DNA of 64,000 nucleotides, taken from the NCBI RefSeq assembly GCF_030915485.1, contig NZ_CP133266.1, positions 3,662,001 through 3,726,000 of the forward strand, written 5' to 3'. Position 1 is the first letter of the stretch. Each line of letters begins with the position of its first letter. The notes beneath the pieces are model-generated. The model did no database searches. It was not told where the DNA came from and worked only from the letters and a program-made list of their open reading frames with translations. Position numbers and translations under genes: made by a program. Below are positions 59,620 to 64,000 of this stretch, piece by piece. Source of the stretch: Neobacillus sp. PS3-40 (GTDB taxonomy: Bacteria; Bacillota; Bacilli; Bacillales; Cytobacillaceae).

Positions 59620-61206
59620 ATGAACGAATCAATCAAAAATTACAAAAATAAAATCAAAGCTTTTTGGTCAGGACGAACAAAAAAGCAAAAAACGATTTAT
59701 ATTAGTTCAGCGCTGTTCCTTTTGATAGTTATTAGTTTAACTTCATTTTTTACAACCAGGACAACGCTTGTTCCTTTATACAGCAACCTATCGCCTTCTG
59801 AAACAGGCTCGATCAAGCAAAGCTTGGATGCAAAAGGGATTCAATCTGAAATTGCAGATAATGGTTCAACTATTAAGGTTCCTGATGATGTTGTTGATAC
59901 ATTAAAAGTACAGCTCGCCTCTGAAGGTCTTCCAAAGTCAGGGAGTATTGATTATTCCTTTTTTAGCCAAAATGCGGGTCTAGGGACAACAGATAATGAA
60001 TTCAATGTCATTAAGTTGGATGCAATGCAAACGGAACTTGCAAATTTGATAAAAGGGATCGAGGGAGTTCAGGATGCCAAAGTGATGGTTAATCTTCCTG
60101 AAAAAGGAATCTTTGTAAGCGACAAGGATTCAGTTGCTTCTGCCTCGATTGTTTTAAACACAAAACCGGGCTATCAATTTCGGGATGATCAAATTACAGG
60201 CCTTTATCAATTAGTTTCTAAAAGTGTTCCTAATCTCCCTACAGATAATATCGTCATTATGAATCAATATTTTGAGTACTTTGATTTAAATAAAGGAAAA
60301 AGTTCTACTAATGGCTCAACATTTGCTGATCAAAGCGAAGTTCGAAAACAAATTGAGCGGGATGTGCAAAGACAGGTTCAAATGATGCTAGGGACATTAA
60401 TGGGACAAGACAAGGTTGTAGTTTCTGTTTCAGCTGACGTTGATTTTACACAAGAGAATAGGGTTGAAAACCTTGTAGAACCTGTTGATAAGGAAAATAT
60501 GAAGGGAATCGCAATTAGTGCGGAAAATATCTCTGAAACCTTTACTGGTAAAGCAAATCAAACGGGGGGAACACCACAATCTGAAAGTACCTCTGATACC
60601 GGTTCTAGTTATTTAGCCGGAAGCGATTCAAACGGAGATTCTGAAAAAATTGATAATAAGGTCAATTATGATGTTAATCGTATTCGTAAACAAATTGCTG
60701 AAAGTCCATATAAAATTAGAGATTTAGGAATCCAAGTGATGGTAGAACCGCCAAAACCAAATAATCCTAAATCACTTCCGAAATCAACAGTAAATGACAT
60801 CACAAAAATACTTGGGACAATCGTTCGAACCTCAATTGATAAAAGTAGTACAGGAAAGGCTCTAACGGATCAAGATATAAAAAATAAAATTGTTGTTTCT
60901 GTGCAGCCTTTTAAAGGGAAAACGAATTTTACTCAAACTGCTCAAACAGTGTTTCCGTGGTGGATCTACGTTGTAGGTGGTATTTTAGTGGCAATCATCG
61001 CATTATTGTTAATTCTATTCTTACGAAAAAATCGGAAGGTGGTCGAAGACATATCACTCGATCAAGCAGAACCGATTTATGTTCCAGATGTTAATGAGGA
61101 ACATGAAAATGAAAATACTCTTAAGCAAAAACAATTGGAAAAAATGGCCAAGGAACATCCTGAAGATTTTGCCAAACTTCTCCGTACATGGATTGCTGAA
61201 GACTAG
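59620..61206 (+). CDS. fliF: Flagellar MS-ring protein FliF
   Basis: The 528-residue protein forms the membrane ring on which the flagellum is built. It has two membrane helices (residues about 26-46 and 447-469), the periplasmic ring-building motifs between them (YSNLSPSETGSIKQSLDAKG; GLGTTDNEFNVIKLDAMQTE; EGVQDAKVMVNLPEKGIFV), and a C-terminal FliG-binding tail ending HPEDFAKLLRTWIAED. Confidence 0.95.
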   Translation: MNESIKNYKNKIKAFWSGRTKKQKTIYISSALFLLIVISLTSFFTTRTTLVPLYSNLSPSETGSIKQSLDAKGIQSEIADNGSTIKVPDDVVDTLKVQLASEGLPKSGSIDYSFFSQNAGLGTTDNEFNVIKLDAMQTELANLIKGIEGVQDAKVMVNLPEKGIFVSDKDSVASASIVLNTKPGYQFRDDQITGLYQLVSKSVPNLPTDNIVIMNQYFEYFDLNKGKSSTNGSTFADQSEVRKQIERDVQRQVQMMLGTLMGQDKVVVSVSADVDFTQENRVENLVEPVDKENMKGIAISAENISETFTGKANQTGGTPQSESTSDTGSSYLAGSDSNGDSEKIDNKVNYDVNRIRKQIAESPYKIRDLGIQVMVEPPKPNNPKSLPKSTVNDITKILGTIVRTSIDKSSTGKALTDQDIKNKIVVSVQPFKGKTNFTQTAQTVFPWWIYVVGGILVAIIALLLILFLRKNRKVVEDISLDQAEPIYVPDVNEEHENENTLKQKQLEKMAKEHPEDFAKLLRTWIAED

Positions 61207-61229
61207 AGATTTAGGAGGGAAGAAGAATT

Positions 61230-62246
61230 ATGGCAAGAAAAGATCAAAAGGAAATATCCGGAAAACAAAAAGCGGCCATCCTCCTCATTTCTCTTGGACC
61301 TGATGTTTCAGCAAATGTATATAAACATTTAAATGAAGAAGAAATTGAAAAGTTAACATTGGAAATTTCAGGAGTGAAAAAGGTAGACTCGGTCGCAAAA
61401 GAGGAAATTTTAGAAGAGTTTCATAATATTGCACTTGCACAGGACTTTATTTCTCAAGGAGGAATCGGGTATGCAAAAACGATACTTGAGAAGGCATTAG
61501 GGCATGAACAGGCTTCTGTCATCATTAATCGCCTGACTTCCTCTTTGCAGGTTCGACCTTTTGATTTTGCACGTAAGGCTGATCCAGCCCAAATTTTAAA
61601 CTTTATTCAAGGTGAACATCCACAGACGATCTCCTTGATTCTATCGTATCTTGATGCTGCTCAAGCAGGCCAAATTTTATCAGAGCTTCCTCAAGAAATG
61701 CAAGCTGATATTGCGAGAAGAATTGCTGTAATGGATAGTACCTCACCAGAAATTATTAATGAAGTAGAACAAATCCTTGAAAGAAAGCTTTCCGCAACTG
61801 TTACACAGGATTATACGCATACTGGTGGAATTGAAGCAGTTGTGGATGTCTTGAATGGTGTGGATCGCTCTACCGAGAGAACGATCCTTGACGCTCTTGA
61901 AATTCAAGACCCGGAACTTGCCGAAGAAATTAAGAAAAGAATGTTTGTCTTTGAAGATATTGTCACTCTTGATAATAGAGCTATACAGCGTGTGATTCGT
62001 GATTGTCAAAATGAAGATCTATTGCTTGCACTTAAAGTTTCAAGTGATGAAGTGAAAGAAATTGTCTATAAGAATATGTCACAACGTATGGTCGAATCAT
62101 TTAAGGAAGAAATGGAATTCATGGGTCCTGTTAGGTTAAGGGATGTTGAAGAAGCGCAATCAAGGATAGTTTCTGTTATCCGCCGTTTAGAAGAAGCCGG
62201 TGAGATTGTCATAGCCCGTGGAGGAGGGGACGATATCATTGTCTAG
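61230..62246 (+). CDS. fliG: Flagellar motor switch protein FliG
   Basis: The 338-residue rotor protein shows ISGKQKAAILLISLGPDVSA, EHPQTISLILSYLDAAQA with the EHPQ motif, LDNRAIQRVIRDC and MSQRMVESFKEEMEFMGPVR, the charged C-terminal helix facing the stator. AGGAGGGAAG precedes the ATG. The last codons overlap fliH. Confidence 0.96.
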   Translation: MARKDQKEISGKQKAAILLISLGPDVSANVYKHLNEEEIEKLTLEISGVKKVDSVAKEEILEEFHNIALAQDFISQGGIGYAKTILEKALGHEQASVIINRLTSSLQVRPFDFARKADPAQILNFIQGEHPQTISLILSYLDAAQAGQILSELPQEMQADIARRIAVMDSTSPEIINEVEQILERKLSATVTQDYTHTGGIEAVVDVLNGVDRSTERTILDALEIQDPELAEEIKKRMFVFEDIVTLDNRAIQRVIRDCQNEDLLLALKVSSDEVKEIVYKNMSQRMVESFKEEMEFMGPVRLRDVEEAQSRIVSVIRRLEEAGEIVIARGGGDDIIV

Positions 62247-63003
62247 ATTGATTAAATCCCAATGGGCTAATCCTACCAGCGAAAATCAAAAAGTTATTTC
62301 TATAAAAATGCTCCATCTTAATACAGAAAATGAATCGGCACCAATCGATCATTATGATTCAAAAAAGGAAGAAATGTTGACAAAAGCCAAGCAAGAAGCT
62401 GAATTACTGGTTCAAAACGCATTATTACAGGCACAGTCTATTCGAGAACAAATTGCACTTGAAAGAGAAGCTTGGGACCATGAGAAAAAAGAAATTGCAG
62501 AAGAGGCCAAACGGGATGGTTACGCAAAAGGGCTCATCGAGGGAAAAGATCAAGGCTATCAAGAATATCAAGATTCACTTTCGTTTGCAAAAGAGGTCGT
62601 TACTACTTCAAGGAAAGATTATCAACAGCAAATTGTTTCCGCTGAAAAAACAATCTTACGCTTAGGAATGAAGGTTGCTGAGCAAATTATCGGACTAAAG
62701 CTGGTAGAAAGTGAAACGACCTTTTTATCGATTGTAAAAAGGGCACTTAAAGAAGCACGTGAATACAAAGAGGTTCAGTTACATATGAACCCTGTTCACT
62801 ACGGGTTTGTTTTATCGCAAAAAGAAGAACTATTGGCCATATTTCCACGGGAAGTGGATATTTACATTTATCCGGATGAGGATCTTTCAAAAGAAACCTG
62901 CATCATTGAATCGTCGAGCGGTCGAATTGATGCCAGTATTGATAGTCAATTAGAAGAAATAAAGAGGAAGCTTTTGGAGCTCTTGGAGAGTGAGAACGAA
63001 TGA
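62239..63003 (+). CDS. fliH: Flagellar export regulator FliH
   Basis: The 254-residue protein binds the export ATPase FliI. It starts MSRLIKSQWANPT from a TTG at 62239, after GGAGGAGGGG in the end of fliG; a GTG at 62218 is in frame but lies before that site. A central coiled coil (residues 45-100) carries alanine/glutamate-rich helices, followed by LRLGMKVAEQIIGLKL and a C-terminal V-ATPase-E-like part. It overlaps fliI by 4 nt. Confidence 0.92.
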   Translation: MSRLIKSQWANPTSENQKVISIKMLHLNTENESAPIDHYDSKKEEMLTKAKQEAELLVQNALLQAQSIREQIALEREAWDHEKKEIAEEAKRDGYAKGLIEGKDQGYQEYQDSLSFAKEVVTTSRKDYQQQIVSAEKTILRLGMKVAEQIIGLKLVESETTFLSIVKRALKEAREYKEVQLHMNPVHYGFVLSQKEELLAIFPREVDIYIYPDEDLSKETCIIESSSGRIDASIDSQLEEIKRKLLELLESENE

Positions 63004-64000
63004 TAGCAAAGGGTCTCCTTAAGTATATTGATCAACTTGATACGTTTAAACGGTTTGGCAGAGTAAAGAGGGTTGTTGGCTTAATGATAGAGTCACAAGG
63101 ACCTGAAAGCTCAATTGGGGATGTTTGCTACATTTATGTAGGTAATAATAAAAAGCGAAAGATTCAAGCTGAGGTTGTGGGCTTTCGAGAAGAAAACGTT
63201 ATTTTAATGCCCTATACCACAATTCAGGATATTTCTCCTGGGAGTTTAGTGGAAGCCTCTTCAAAACCTTTAGAAATAAAAGTCGGGGCAGGACTGATTG
63301 GGAGTGTAATTGATTCACTTGGAAAACCTCTTGATGGTTCATTTTTACCAAAAGGACTAACGGCTGTACCAACTGATCAAGCTCCACCAAATCCAATGAG
63401 TAGACCACCGATTGAAAACACAATTGAAGTTGGCGTTCGTATCATTGATAGCCTTCTAACAGTTGGAAATGGACAACGGGTTGGGATTTTTGCAGGAAGT
63501 GGAGTTGGCAAAAGTACTTTACTAGGAATGATAGCCCGCAATACGACAGCTGATTTAAATGTGATTGCCTTAATTGGTGAGCGTGGTCGTGAAGTCAGGG
63601 AATTCATTGAACGTGATCTTGGTGTGGAGGGTTTAAAACGGTCTATTGTAGTTGTCGCGACTTCTGATCAACCTGCCTTAATGAGGATAAAAGGGGCCTT
63701 AACAGCAACGGCTATTGCAGAATATTTTCGGGATAAGGGTCTAAATGTCATGATGATGATGGACTCAGTTACTCGGGTTGCAATGGCACAGCGGGAAATA
63801 GGCTTAGCTGTCGGGGAACCACCAACGACAAAAGGCTACACACCTTCCGTCTTTTCTGTACTCCCCAAGCTGCTTGAACGAACTGGAACGAATGAGCATG
63901 GCTCTATTACCGGTTTCTATACGGTTCTTGTTGATGGTGATGATATGAATGAGCCGATTGCAGATACAGTACGAGGAATATTGGATGGACATTTTGTATT
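63000..64000 (+). CDS. fliI: Flagellar export ATPase FliI, 5' part
   Basis: The first 333 codons are present before the window ends. The F1-beta-like ATPase drives unfolding and export of flagellar subunits. Visible motifs are GRVKRVVGLMIESQGPESSI at the N-terminal barrel, Walker A GIFAGSGVGKSTLLGM near residue 160, ALIGERGREVREFIERDLG, MMMMDSVTRVAMAQREIGLA (Walker B) and GEPPTTKGYTPSVFSVLPKL. ATG 63000 overlaps the fliH stop (ATGA). Confidence 0.96.
   Translation, partial: MIAKGLLKYIDQLDTFKRFGRVKRVVGLMIESQGPESSIGDVCYIYVGNNKKRKIQAEVVGFREENVILMPYTTIQDISPGSLVEASSKPLEIKVGAGLIGSVIDSLGKPLDGSFLPKGLTAVPTDQAPPNPMSRPPIENTIEVGVRIIDSLLTVGNGQRVGIFAGSGVGKSTLLGMIARNTTADLNVIALIGERGREVREFIERDLGVEGLKRSIVVVATSDQPALMRIKGALTATAIAEYFRDKGLNVMMMMDSVTRVAMAQREIGLAVGEPPTTKGYTPSVFSVLPKLLERTGTNEHGSITGFYTVLVDGDDMNEPIADTVRGILDGHFV

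Overview
The window is a stretch of the conserved chromosomal backbone of an AT-rich, endospore-forming, motile Bacillaceae bacterium (Bacillus/Neobacillus-like). The gene order is close to the Bacillus subtilis segment from yloA (rqcH) through codY into the fla/che operon. Spore-forming ability is indicated by a 27-codon spoVM gene. Motility is indicated by flgB-flgC-fliE-fliF-fliG-fliH-fliI. Except for rqcH and rpmB, every gene is on the + strand. I saw no rRNA, tRNA, CRISPR array, intact insertion sequence or prophage.

Layout. 1-1348: 5' part of rqcH (minus strand, cut by the window edge). 1629-8016: P-type Ca2+ ATPase, YicC-family endonuclease-like yloC, remA, gmk, rpoZ, coaBC. 8013-18716: priA, def, fmt, rsmB, rlmN, prpC, prkC, rsgA, rpe, a tightly packed run for replication restart, translation start, RNA methylation, Ser/Thr signalling and ribosome assembly. 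18717-19948: a non-coding island of dispersed repeats and a decayed gene. 19949-27331: thiN, spoVM, rpmB (minus), an Asp23-family gene and fakA, serine dehydratase sdaAB/sdaAA, recG. 27422-31061: the lipid block fapR-plsX-fabD-fabG-acpP behind a clear FapR operator. 31203-36563: rnc-smc-ftsY. 36564-38403: a second island with repeats, an IS1595-type transposase remnant and one small membrane-protein gene. 38404-46579: ylxM-ffh, rpsP-khpA, ylqD-rimM-trmD-rplS, lepB, rbgA, rnhB, and a FliK-like/FlhB-C-like pair. 46711-48906: sucCD. 49005-57792: dprA, topA, trmFO, xerC, hslV, hslU, codY. 58262-64000: start of the large flagellar operon; fliI is cut by the right edge.

How the genes work together. 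Much of the window serves translation and protein targeting: L28, S16, L19, SRP Ffh/YlxM/FtsY, signal peptidase, RimM, TrmD, RsmB, RlmN, RsgA, RbgA, Def/Fmt, and RqcH in ribosome rescue. Fatty acid and phospholipid synthesis is autoregulated by FapR, and FakA adds exogenous fatty acid phosphorylation. PrpC and PrkC form a phosphatase/kinase pair sensing cell-wall fragments. CodY, a GTP/branched-chain amino acid sensor, sits just before the motility operon.

I found no clearly new multi-gene system. The points most worth following are: a stand-alone FliK-like plus FlhB-C-domain-like gene pair outside the flagellar operon; a dispersed GC-rich palindromic repeat present as full and identically truncated copies in exactly the two places where the conserved gene order is interrupted; a second repeat whose hairpin is preserved between two copies; and short spaced 23-bp motifs beside an IS1595 relic.
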